Below are positions 39,989-49,600 of a stretch of 64,000 nucleotides of DNA, one piece after another. The DNA is taken from the NCBI RefSeq assembly GCF_040581485.1, contig NC_090129.1, forward strand, positions 24,372,764 through 24,436,763, read 5' to 3'. A model generated the notes under the pieces. The model saw only the letters and a program-made list of their open reading frames with translations, was not told the origin of the DNA and did no database searches. The position numbers and the translations under genes are program-made. This DNA comes from Linepithema humile. Its lineage: Eukaryota; Arthropoda; Insecta; Hymenoptera; Formicidae. Numbering within the stretch: the first letter of the stretch is position 1; the number at the start of each line of letters is the position of its first letter.

Positions 39989-40231
39989 TGGACGCGCGGT
40001 TGAACATGTTAAAGTCGCTCGGTATCGGAGTGAAAGATTTACCCTTATCACCCACGGTTATCCGGGGGAACGCGATGACGAGCGACAACGGGGTTGGTAA
40101 TGCCACATCCACGCCGGGCGTCGGTGCCGCAGCTGGGAATTGTACCACTGTCGTCTACGCGTTTCCGGAGGAAGATCACTTAGTCGTGGGATACCTCAAT
40201 GAGTGGATCAATGCCTATTCCTTCATAACGA
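39989..40231 (+). CDS. eva-1: Protein eva-1-like, internal exon: extracellular juxtamembrane stalk
   Basis: This exon of 243 bases encodes residues 125-204; codon 124 (Val) is split with the previous exon and codon 205 (Asn) with the next. The peptide has a Gly/Ala/Thr-rich middle with two potential N-glycosylation sites, Asn161-Ala-Thr and Asn174-Cys-Thr. The latter contains the only cysteine (175) outside the lectin domain. The end is more ordered and hydrophobic (FPEEDHLVVGYLNEWINAYSF) and leads into the membrane helix of the following exon. The acceptor GTGCACAG ends at 39988 and the donor A|GTGAGTA follows 40231; both ends are phase 1. A minus-strand open frame overlapping this exon is only its shadow. 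The domain is unnamed; the assignment comes from position and phase. Confidence 0.85.
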
Positions 40232-41000
40232 GTGAGTACACCATCAGTCGAGCGTTACTTTCAGCCGGTAAACCACTGTAAAGCGCTATCGATCCCGACG
40301 ACTTTTGCCAGGGTTGGATACGACAGGTAGTTTGTTCCACGAACGAGGTTGGCGAAAGATAATTTTTCCCGCAACTGCCTGATTATATATCCCGCGATAC
40401 ATGCATGTAAAGAGAAAGATTCTTCTTTTCGACATGTACCGATTAATTTTGGATATTTAATTTAATTTTGTCTATTAAACATTTTCTTTTAAATAATTAT
40501 TATATCTTTTAGTTATATCATAAATAAGAAAAGAATAGATTTCACGTGTCTATTTGTATTCTCTCTTTCTATTTGTGTATGTGTGCATATCCAAAACTAG
40601 TCGAAACTGATCGGTGTTCTAATTTCTGAGTTTTCAGAACCCTATTGAAATGATAGATCCGGAATTATAGATGTAATCATCAATTGAACTTCCGATTGGC
40701 AAATATGAGCATTGTGTGTTTAGCGTTGCATTGTTTCTAGTAGCAGTAATTAGTCTGGCATGTTAGTCGATTTTTCCTTTCGACATCGACAGTTTCGAGT
40801 TGCATTCGAATGTCATGTTGTGCTTGTTTACGGACATATAGTCGACATAGGTTTATAATCGCACAAAAGCAGACTGTCGTGAATGGAAACCATCGATATT
40901 TGTATTGTCTATTGAGGATACGCAGGTCTGCTTTTGTCGATATTTCATGGGGAAAAAAAATACAGAATTTTCAGATGTACGTTTAACGTGATTTCCGCAG
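40232..41000 (+). other. Intron of 769 bp (phase 1)
   Basis: The donor is GTGAGTAC at 40232 and the acceptor is TTTCCGCAG ending at 41000. Nothing else was recognised. The frame of the next exon stays open upstream of the acceptor back to about 40934, but the splice signals and phase match place the exon start at 41001. Confidence 0.85.
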
Positions 41001-41232
41001 ACAACCAAGAAAAGTTCTACCTCTACATTATTATATCGGTCAGCGCTGGTATCTTGCTCTTTCTGGGGTTAGTTATCGGCCGTCTGTTAGTCAGCCGACA
41101 TCGTGCCAAGAGGGAGGCAAAGTTCCACGCAAATAACGAAACACTCCCGAACGGCTTCACCGACGATATTTCCGAGATCGATGCCGACATCGATCTTACG
41201 ACAGCGGTCCCAGTACCAATGCAAGACACAAG
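41001..41232 (+). CDS. eva-1: Protein eva-1-like, exon with transmembrane helix and start of cytoplasmic tail
   Basis: This exon of 232 bases encodes residues 206-281 plus two bases of codon 282. A single hydrophobic helix lies at about residues 211-231 (YLYIIISVSAGILLFLGLVI). It is followed by the basic stop-transfer stretch SRHRAKREAK, which makes this a type I membrane protein with the lectin outside. The tail then becomes acidic (DDISEIDADID). The membrane segment and the basic flank resemble the C-terminal EVA1 (FAM176-type) region of EVA-1 proteins. The donor is AG|GTATAA, a weaker site than the others in this gene, and leaves phase 2. If it is not used, translation runs on for seven more codons (YNFSSLE) to a stop at 41255-41257, giving a shortened tail. 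Confidence 0.9.
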
Positions 41233-41506
41233 GTATAATTTCTCTTCGCTTGAATAATAAGATTGCTTCAGGATGGTCTTTTTCTCACATTTAGATGTAA
41301 GACAATTTTTTGTCATTTTAAATACATGTGAAGAGTACTTGCTTTTGAGAATTAAATTCAAAGAGAGTGTTTCCGAGAGTTTTTCAATGTATTGTAACCT
41401 TAAGTGAATAATTTTCTTAGCATTCCCTTATTTTATTTTCAATTACTTTTAATTAAGGGATAACGAGGGATAATAGTTTCAAAGCACATTCCATTACCTC
41501 TTGTAG
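41233..41506 (+). other. Intron of 274 bp (phase 2)
   Basis: The donor is GTATAA and the acceptor is CTCTTGTAG ending at 41506. It is the smallest intron of the gene and contains an in-frame stop at 41255-41257, so retention would truncate the cytoplasmic tail. Confidence 0.85.
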
Positions 41507-41735
41507 ACTGCCTGAAACTCAGTTGGCCGAAAGGCTGCACGGCGAGCGTTACTATGCCGACACGAGGATACCTTTGTCGCCGACTACCATTCATGCTGCA
41601 TCGATTCCTCACGCAACCAACACGGGGATGCGTGTCGATCTTGGGAACCACATGGTTGGCACGGATAATCTTCACACGATCCTTCGCACGGAGGACCCCC
41701 GAAGCATTAACAACAAAAGTTATTATTACGGCTGA
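41507..41735 (+). CDS. eva-1: Protein eva-1-like, terminal coding exon: cytoplasmic tail and stop
   Basis: This exon of 229 bases completes codon 282 (AG+A, Arg) and encodes residues 283-357, ending in TGA at 41733-41735. The peptide is polar and tyrosine-containing (HGERYYADTRIPLSP, DNLHTILRTEDPRS) and ends in KSYYYG. It has no catalytic motif and is expected to be an intracellular tail of the guidance co-receptor. The tyrosine-rich C-terminus and the Ser-Pro site at 306-307 could be phosphorylation or adaptor-binding positions (inference). In worms and vertebrates EVA-1 proteins act with Slit/Robo or UNC-40-type receptors in axon and muscle-arm guidance. The call for the insect protein rests on domain order rather than on a database match. 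Confidence 0.88.
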
Positions 41736-42868
41736 CAAGAGGAAGGGGTTGTCCCGCGCGAGGGACGACCCCCGTCCTTAAGTCCGGTACCGGAAGTGAG
41801 CACGCGGAAATATTGCTTTTAATTAACAAAAAGAAACGCGCATACGGCAGAGGCGTACTCGCCGTACTGAGCCGCTGTAAATTATGTTGAACTCGAACAA
41901 TTTATCATTTGTTACGCCGAATTGTGTTATATAGTGACAGTGCAGCCGCAGAGTTGTTGTCAGACGCCAATGACAAGGAGTTGATATTTGTTGAAACAGC
42001 ACGGTCTGTGAAAAAAAACCTGTGTAACTATAAAAATGTCGTCCGTTGCGAGATTTGCGAAAATTCTCGATCAGGAATGTACGATCCATTGTTAGTAAAA
42101 ATGACGTAGGAAAGGAATGAAAAAAATTGTAGGATTACAACATTGCTTCGCTGCAATATTGTAACGAGAATATAGCAAATGTATTTGAAAAGATCGATTT
42201 GTAGATATGTTTAAGACGGCTCGAGTGATTTCTTTGAGTGGAACTGAAACGGTTCTAAGAATCATCGCAAGCATTTATGTCAAACTGTGCATTTAAGCGT
42301 CCAAAACAGTTACATTAAAAAAGAGCAAAACGCGTTATACAGTCAGGAACGTGACAAGAATTCACTGGGTGTTGTTACTCTCTTTCAAATACGAATTAAC
42401 AAAAAAAAAAAAAAATAGTAGACATACATTACGTATAATATTTATTTTCTTTTTAATTATTAAGCAGTAAAAAAAATCGATGAATTAAGTTTCGTTATTT
42501 AAATAGATAGCCATATCTTCCAGTCTCTGTGTTACCGACCCTGATGCTTGTCGGCTAAGCGTTTCACTCACTGTATACCTTGTATTCACTGTATATTCGA
42601 CTGTATATCCTCGACAGAATCTCTCTCACTAGGTGAAGCGAGTTCCAGGAATCATATCGATAACTTGCCGGTAACATTTTTGCCGACATCTGGAACATTT
42701 TGCAAAAACAAGTTTTTTGTAACCATCAGTGGAAGGAATCATTCGTTTCGAGAACGTCGACAATATGGAAAACAGTTCGGGGACACTGTATCAATGAGTG
42801 ATATTTTATATATAATTTTGGCAATATCGAAATTTAAGTAGACAAAGTTTCTTTGAAACCTATAATGC

Positions 42869-42903
42869 AACCAATATTAAAAAAAAAAAAAAACCAATAT
42901 TAA
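42869..42903 (+). repeat. Poly(A) run bracketed by a 12-bp direct repeat
   Basis: AACCAATATTAA occurs at 42869-42880 and again at 42892-42903, separated by 11 A. The layout resembles a minimal poly(A) insertion with a target duplication, or a replication-slippage duplication. Confidence 0.8.
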
Positions 42904-43103
42904 TCGACGTTCCTTAAACCGATCGCTGCTTTTGTACTAGCTAATAATTATCGATCACCATTGCAAGAAAAGCGGCCGAATGTGATTACGCCCACACCCC
43001 GGAAAATCTCTCAATGAACTTACAGCGGTTTTGTATATCGAAGCTACGCTGCCATAGTCGCGAGATGATTTTTATAGAAAATGATATGTATGTATATCAA
43101 CGC

Positions 43104-43111
43104 TGTAAATA
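43104..43111 (+). promoter_or_regulatory. Pumilio-type response motif TGTAAATA
   Basis: It matches the UGUANAUA consensus of PUF-family RNA-binding proteins, on the sense strand of the probable 3' UTR. An eight-base motif occurs often by chance in AT-rich DNA, so the functional claim is weak. Confidence 0.3.
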
Positions 43112-43174
43112 GAGACGTGTAATTTAATATACAAATAAGTAAGAGAGCGAGATGGAGAGAAAGAGAAAGACAGA

Positions 43175-43217
43175 GTGTGCGTGTGTGTGCGTGTGCGTGT
43201 GCGTGTGCGTATGTATA
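43175..43217 (+). repeat. GT/GC-interspersed microsatellite
   Basis: Repeats of GTGTGC and GTGCGT over about 40 bases are preceded by a purine (AGAG) tract from 43140. The repeat gives spurious Thr/Arg- and Ala/His-repeat frames on the minus strand. Confidence 0.95.
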
Positions 43218-43654
43218 TGAGAAAGGAAGATTGAGAGAGAAAAGAATGCACGTAATAAGACTTAAATCGAAACGGTCGGAGATTGTAACTGAGGGTTGCC
43301 CTTCGTGCCATACAATCGATTTTGCAATCGTGCGAGAAAACGGGAGAGCGCGCGCCTGTCGAGCTTGCAAAAGCTCTCCCTCGCGGACGATCGTCAAGGA
43401 TTAGTACATAATAAGCAGAGCTCGGGTTTTCCTTCCATAAGGCACATAAAACCAGTGCGGACCTCACGTGATGCGCAATCCACACTTGTCACATGTGGTC
43501 TTTCTCAGCCAGCCATTGATCGCAACACAAATAATGAGGGTTACACTACTGTTCAGTGAAATGAGAACGTTATGGAACAATCAAAGTATTAAGTAATTCG
43601 ATACAGTGAGTAAATTAATTTAAATTTTATCGTTTTCCTTGATCTCATGAGTTA

Positions 43655-43660
43655 AATAAA
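43655..43660 (+). terminator. Candidate polyadenylation signal AATAAA
   Basis: This is a canonical AATAAA about 1.9 kb after the stop codon, followed by a T-rich stretch from about 43690. It could end the eva-1-like transcript, but the distance is long and AATAAA is common in this AT-rich DNA. Confidence 0.3.
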
Positions 43661-46349
43661 ACTTGAAAATGTGCGTCTATTTAAAAAGAATTTTTTTTTT
43701 GTATTTTTATAACATTGAAAGTCATATTTCTTAATTTATCTTGTATTTTTTTTTACACGTTCCAATTTTACTGAATACAGTAATATATACTTACCTACTT
43801 TGCGGCAGAAAATGAATCAAGAATTCCATTTTACGTAAGAAAAAAAATGATGATAGATTGCGTATCACGGAACTGCATCATTATTCTTTGTATCGCGAGC
43901 CGCATTAATGTAATTTCGCTCAACCGTCTATAGTATATACAACAAATCCGAGCTCCAGCAAGCCCGTTCTCGTTGTTTATTTGTACGTCGTTCGGTAAGT
44001 CGTAACTCCCCCGAACTCGCACAGTGTCGTTATGACGAATCGATCTCGCGGAGCTTCCGGCGACGCGAAGTCGCATTTTCGACACATCAGCGAGGTCGTT
44101 AACGTAATAACGCCTGCACTGATCGTTATCTTTAAGGGCTGAGCCATCAGTTAGGTAATATGTCGAAATCATCAATGCCGTAGTTTGACACGACCTCATA
44201 CGAGATCGCGATCGTCAGCAACGTATATCATTTTTATGGATTGATTTTTCGCGACTACTCGCTGAGACGAAAAACATACTGTGAACGTGAATACAGATTC
44301 GTGCGAAAAAAAATACGCACATATTTTTTTCACACGATCATTAACATTTCTTTTACATATACCATTGTATACTTTCTCATTAGAGCTAACAATTTTTATC
44401 CATTTTATAATTACAATTATAATTTTTCGACATTTTATTTTTTCATCTCTGAAACAAGAATTAAAACTTTCCGTGAAGGGAACGATCAATCGACGCACGC
44501 ATCTTTTTTTCCCCTTCGACATACATTTTTCATCAACAATTTTGAGATCTGTCTCTAGTCATCCATCTTTTTCAAAATTTCCTCATCCCTCTGTGTGAAT
44601 GGGTGCGATAAGCCGATCATCATCCTTCGAAGAGCGAAACTATTATTGCTCACTGAAACAGATTATTCCATTCTACTATAGTAGGAATTAATATAACTTT
44701 CTAATCTTACATCTTCATAATTATTCATTTGAAACGGAGTCTCCATCGTCAAGCTATTTTTATCGAATTTTCTAATTTAAATTGCAAAATAATATTTTTT
44801 TTATTTGAATATATGCTTTTTAATTTGTGTTCTCTCACTCGTACATTGCGTCGAAACAGCACTAAACTAAAGACCACTTTCGAAAACAGCAATATCGCTA
44901 GCAAAATCGATTGGGGAGGTGACTCAATTTCCGCGTTTCTGCGATTCGAATTACTCGCAACGGTGTAACCGAACGTGTAATCGAGTACCGACTGAAAATA
45001 TAATTCCCGGAGGCTATCATCGCGCTTGCCCTCGGCGAAATTCAAAAACTTTAAAACGAGTTCTTCCGCGCTCGAGATGCAATTAGGTGTCCTTGCGGCT
45101 GCGCGCGTTTTTTTAATTGGCCCGTATTAATTAAGGTTTACGTAGCGTAAAGCTGTGGAGGCCGTCATCCGGAAGAAAATCCCCTCATCAGAGAGAATGG
45201 TTCCTCTTCGTTATTATTCTTCCACTTCCCACAATGGGCAGCCCCACAAGCCGGCTCGGTTCCTTTTGTGAGGAAGCCCCCGCGCGGAATTTTAGCGACA
45301 GAGCATCTTGTATTTATGCAAATAGCACCGTGTAACATTTATACATCTTGTAGCGCGCTGGGAGCCGCGTAACATTCACTTCCGCTTTTATATTCAGCTT
45401 CGCTTTATTATTACACTCGTTATTCCCGTTTCTTTTATTTCTGTCGTGGCGCGCCAATAATACCGTTCTTCGCTCGAAGTTCGACATTTTGCTATAAATA
45501 ATACGTATCATTTCCAGAATGCACCATGTTCCATTAATAACATATTGTGCGCGCTAAAGACATCGTTCATACATGTCAACGGCAGAGCGATCGATGTCGT
45601 TTTAAAGTTTGTTTTACACTACGGCGTTGGTATAACTAACGACACATTAGTTACACGCCGCGCGTACTTATTGATATTTCATTGAACGCCTGTGAAAGCG
45701 AAGAAAGAATTTCACCCGGGAATTGTCGTCTCACCGTTACCTGTTTGTAGCGGCGATGACGGCGCTCTGATAACGCTTTCGTTTATCCGTCTCTGCATTT
45801 ACATGACAAAATGCAAATCGCACGCGCCGCAAGCCGTCTAAAATGCAAATTAGTTCTATGTAAATACGTTATAAGAAGGACCGGTTATACGGCCTTTAAC
45901 GCCCGCCAATGCGCTCCTCTATTTTCCGAACTGCCGTCGCTGAGCGTGCACAACTCCCTCTTTCACCTGCCGGATTCCGCCAATGCATCTTTTCACGCGT
46001 TTTGCGGAGCGTCGCGCTGCCGACCGCGTTCCGGAAACCCCTCATTATCATAGCGCGACCGTAGCTCTCACCCATCATTACCATAGCGAGCTCGCGCTTT
46101 ATTTATTCTCCATCGTACTCATTTAGCGGGATGAATGAATTATACCAAAGACACTTTATCGAGCGATACGATCGATCGATCGGTGGTTGAAAACCTGACG
46201 AGTAAAGCGGCGGACTGTACACGTTTCTCCTCCACTGCGAATCGACAAACGGTCGTTAAAAAAGAAAAGAGAAAAGGAAAACGGAGGTCGCATTTTATCA
46301 CAAATGGAATTTGTTTACACATAATTGTGTATTATATGTATGAAACGTG
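43661..46349. other. Intergenic DNA, no gene recognised
   Basis: The stretch is AT-rich up to about 45.0 kb, then has a more CpG-rich part at 45.0-46.1 kb. There are overlapping open frames of about 100-120 codons around 43.8-45.0 kb on both strands, but none shows a domain, splice context or protein-like composition. An almost perfect short palindrome, CTACTATAGTAG, lies near 44675. Confidence 0.6.
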
Positions 46350-46515
46350 CGTATAATATTGTAATGGCTCATTAATGATATAAAATATTAATAGAAGATA
46401 ATGCGGCTGCATGGCGCAAGTGTTTATCATAAACACTCGTAATAAGCGTTTATTCCATGCCGCTGCTACTCTCTATTATTATCTTATGCATTACGTCTAT
46501 TAACATTATTATACG
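46350..46515. repeat. Imperfect long inverted repeat / hairpin of about 165 bp
   Basis: The ends are CGTATAAT (46350-46357) and ATTATACG (46508-46515). Inside, TAATAGA near 46388-46395 pairs with TCTATTA near 46496-46502 or TCTATTA at 46472-46478. GCATGG (46409-46414) pairs with CCATGC (46455-46460). The centre carries a perfect 8-bp stem with a 3-base loop, AGTGTTTA-TCA-TAAACACT (46419-46437). It could be a small foldback transposon or a structured RNA precursor. It has no coding capacity. Confidence 0.45.
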
Positions 46516-46625
46516 TTTATGCGTCGCAATCAGCGAGTTTTGCATATACCGATATTACTGCAGTATTCGAAGTATAAACGAGACGAGCGTACCAAAAATT
46601 TTTTATGTGGAATGTTGAAAATTCA

Positions 46626-46692
46626 GGTTTTTTCACGGTGAAATAACAGACAAAATCCCGGTTTTGCACGGTGAAATAACAGACAAAATCGT
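46626..46692 (+). repeat. 33-bp tandem duplication
   Basis: CACGGTGAAATAACAGACA with its flanks (GGTTTT before, AAAATC after) occurs twice, at about 46626-46657 and 46660-46690, with a one-base length difference. The reverse strand reads as a repeated DFVCYFTV peptide, but the frame is otherwise unremarkable. Confidence 0.9.
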
Positions 46693-49600
46693 CAACTCGC
46701 GAATTTCGCTGATTAATCTTGCGAAGCTTGATCATGCGTCTCGTCGCGCCCCTTTACCTCGTTCGGTATTAATTAGTTTATTGTCGTTAAAGTAACTTGT
46801 TCGGAGTGCCTGATATATTAACCGACGAGAAGCGTCCGCAAGTACGTACGCGCAACCCTGTCGTTATGCAAATTCGCATCTTGCGCGGATTCCTTCGCGA
46901 CGGATCCGCGCGTTGAAAGCGTCGGCTTTAATACACCGCGCGCGGCGGGTACGTGTTTGTTCGCGTTATCCTGATTTATCCTTGCAAGAAAACGAGAATA
47001 AACGATGCTGTGACACGGAATAACGCGGGCAAAACGCAATTCCTCTTAGTACTTGCGCTCATTACGGGTAAGAAACTCGCGATACAGAATTTACTGTTTC
47101 AAGGATTTCCCGATTCGCCAATCGAAACGTTTTGAAATTCAAATTACTGCTCGCTGCGCGTCACATACGCCCGTATTTTACACGTATTCCTTGATTTTAG
47201 GCGACAAAGTGGCGCGCGTACGTACCGTAACGTTGCTTCGCGTTAAGTAACATGTTTTGTATGTAGACGATGGGTGGAGCAGTGTGGAGACAGTACGCGT
47301 GTTTAAAACGGAGAGCGAGAAAGTGTGCAATATTAAGACGTTTTTATTGTAAGTATAACCCGTAAGCAGACGTGTAAATATCGCTGTATTATAAATAATC
47401 GTGTACCCGTCGATTCGATTCCTTTCCGACTGCGAATCGCACGTTTTTACATTAATCGAAGAAACACGCGTTGATTTAAACGGCGACTCAATAAATTGTT
47501 ACTACGAAAACAATAAATACGGTGTATGCACATGTAAGTGTGAGTTAATATTTTTGTTATAAAAGCGCAAGCGAGCGGGCGTGTGCCGTCCGCGTAGATA
47601 AATGGCCGTCGCAGAGGAAGTTTCGGCCACGCGTCATTTGTTAACATTTGGAGCGACTCTGGTTCTTGAACGTACGATTAATGTTTTCCATTTGTGTAAC
47701 CATCCCTCGAATATGATTTACAATTATAATAAACAACTTATGGAAAACGCAGCCCGTACATATATTATTATTAAATCGACTTGGGTTTTTACTTCTTGAA
47801 AGAATATCGTTTATTTCGCATACTTGTATTTTCGAGTTAATGAACGTCACGTCGGTATAAAGTTTCACAACACGCGAGGGAGGATAATAAATGGAAGTGA
47901 AAAATTAGTTTTATCAGAGCTTGATCTTTTTATTATATATTACGTCATTATTTTACGAGTTATCTAAACGAATCTTATGCTAAATAGGAGAAAGAGGGTT
48001 TTTTTCCTTAGATCAATCTCAAGTGAAGAACGGCTTTTTCAGACGAAATTCGTGCTGTGATTCAATTCTGATTTCACGATCATCCTTTGAAGCCATTCTC
48101 TGAAAAAAAAAAAATTAATAATTTAACGTTGAATAAAAAATATATGAATAGAGGTCATACATTTTACATATTAAATAATTAATGTTTAAAAATTATTTCG
48201 ATCTACATAATTATTTTACATTTGAAAAATCAGTTTATATACCTTTTTTGTACAACTTTGAGATTTTCTGTAAATATTTAGAAATCATAGTCGGTACAGC
48301 GCAGCAATAAATACGCGCGCGCATAATGCGTTGCGACAACAACACATGGTAATAGCTTAATACTGTTACCAGCGACTTCAGCCACAATTTAATTAGCAAC
48401 TAACAGTTTAAACAACCGCACGCGGTAGTATATTATCGACTAAGGATTTAATATATTTAATTACAGACAATACTTCACAGCGTATCGTGTACCTTAATCA
48501 TTTCCGCGAAACACAGATTAACAGTCCTAATTCCAACAACGTGCGAGGCGGGGTAATAAGGGACGAGCGCGTTGCACGTGGAATCCTACCACTCTCCCGG
48601 GAATACAACCGCTCGATAATAAACCGGTAGCCGTGCTTTGAACTTGTTTCGACACGTTACACATTAATTGCTTGCGAATTGCCAGGATGATTATGCGCGA
48701 AAGTTGCCGAGCGTTTCGTTAAAACTATCCCGAGATAGTGTGTGTATGTGTGTGTGTTGTGTTGTGAGGAGCGCTTTTTTTCTTGCTTGTTTCTCTGCGA
48801 GTCCGGCGCGTATTTAATTGCATCGGGAAATTTGATTGATCGATATCAGTATCTCTACGCTCCGTTGAACTCTTTGTTCTACGATGTTTCTTTAATCCTC
48901 TCGAACGAACCGACGCGATTTTTGTTGCTGCATTTTATTGCACATTTTTTTGTTAAGTGATTTATTTAAGTCCTCTTCTACGTGTTTCTCTGCTTTGCCT
49001 AACAGATTGCGCTTAACGAAACTATTGAAGAACATTTGTCTTAATTATTGTTTCTCGTTATTTTGAATGATTAAATCGCGTCGTTCGTCCAGTAGTAATC
49101 TATTACCGGATTACTAAACTACAGCAATAAAACTTTTATCGGTTGATGGAATGGATAGAGCGAGAAGCAGCCGTTTCTCGAACTTGCAGTAATTAAGATC
49201 GCAGTAATACAATCAGTCGAGTGGCGATATTTTCCGCCGGTCGATTAAGTCGACACGGCCTATGTGGCATATATTCGTCGTTTTGTATGATTGGAGATTG
49301 AGGTGGAGCCAGAAGGGCGTATTTGTACAAACTTAATTATCGACATAATAACCCTGAGTTGTCGATGTCAATTACCACGAAAGCCGAAAAGTTAATTAAT
49401 CGTTCACTCGCACGTTTGTTCTTGATTGCAATAGTTGGAACATATAATTATGACATTAAAGCGCTTGATGATGAGGAACTTCAGCATTCGAAAATTAAGA
49501 TTAGATGCACGATGAAGTGGATCACTTGTGATAAATAAAAAGTTTTAATTTACATCACGGTAAATATTAATTGGCTTTATGCAAGGGTGTATTCTTTGTT

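Larger units (their letters stand above)
41736..43660 (+). other. Probable 3' untranslated region and downstream flank of the eva-1-like gene
   Basis: No coding exon is supported after the TGA at 41735. The sequence contains an ATTAAA at 42314-42319, A-runs near 42401 and 42879, a Pumilio-type TGTAAATA at 43104-43111, a GT/GC microsatellite at 43175-43217 and a canonical AATAAA at 43655-43660. Where transcription ends cannot be fixed from sequence alone; either poly(A) signal, or neither, could be used. Confidence 0.45.

Noticed and set aside
39726..40148. 140-codon minus-strand frame over exon 3
   Set aside because: It is the shadow of the coding exon on the plus strand.
43044..43485. Minus-strand frames with Ala-His or Thr-Arg repeats
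   Set aside because: Produced by the GT/GC microsatellite and the AGAG tract.
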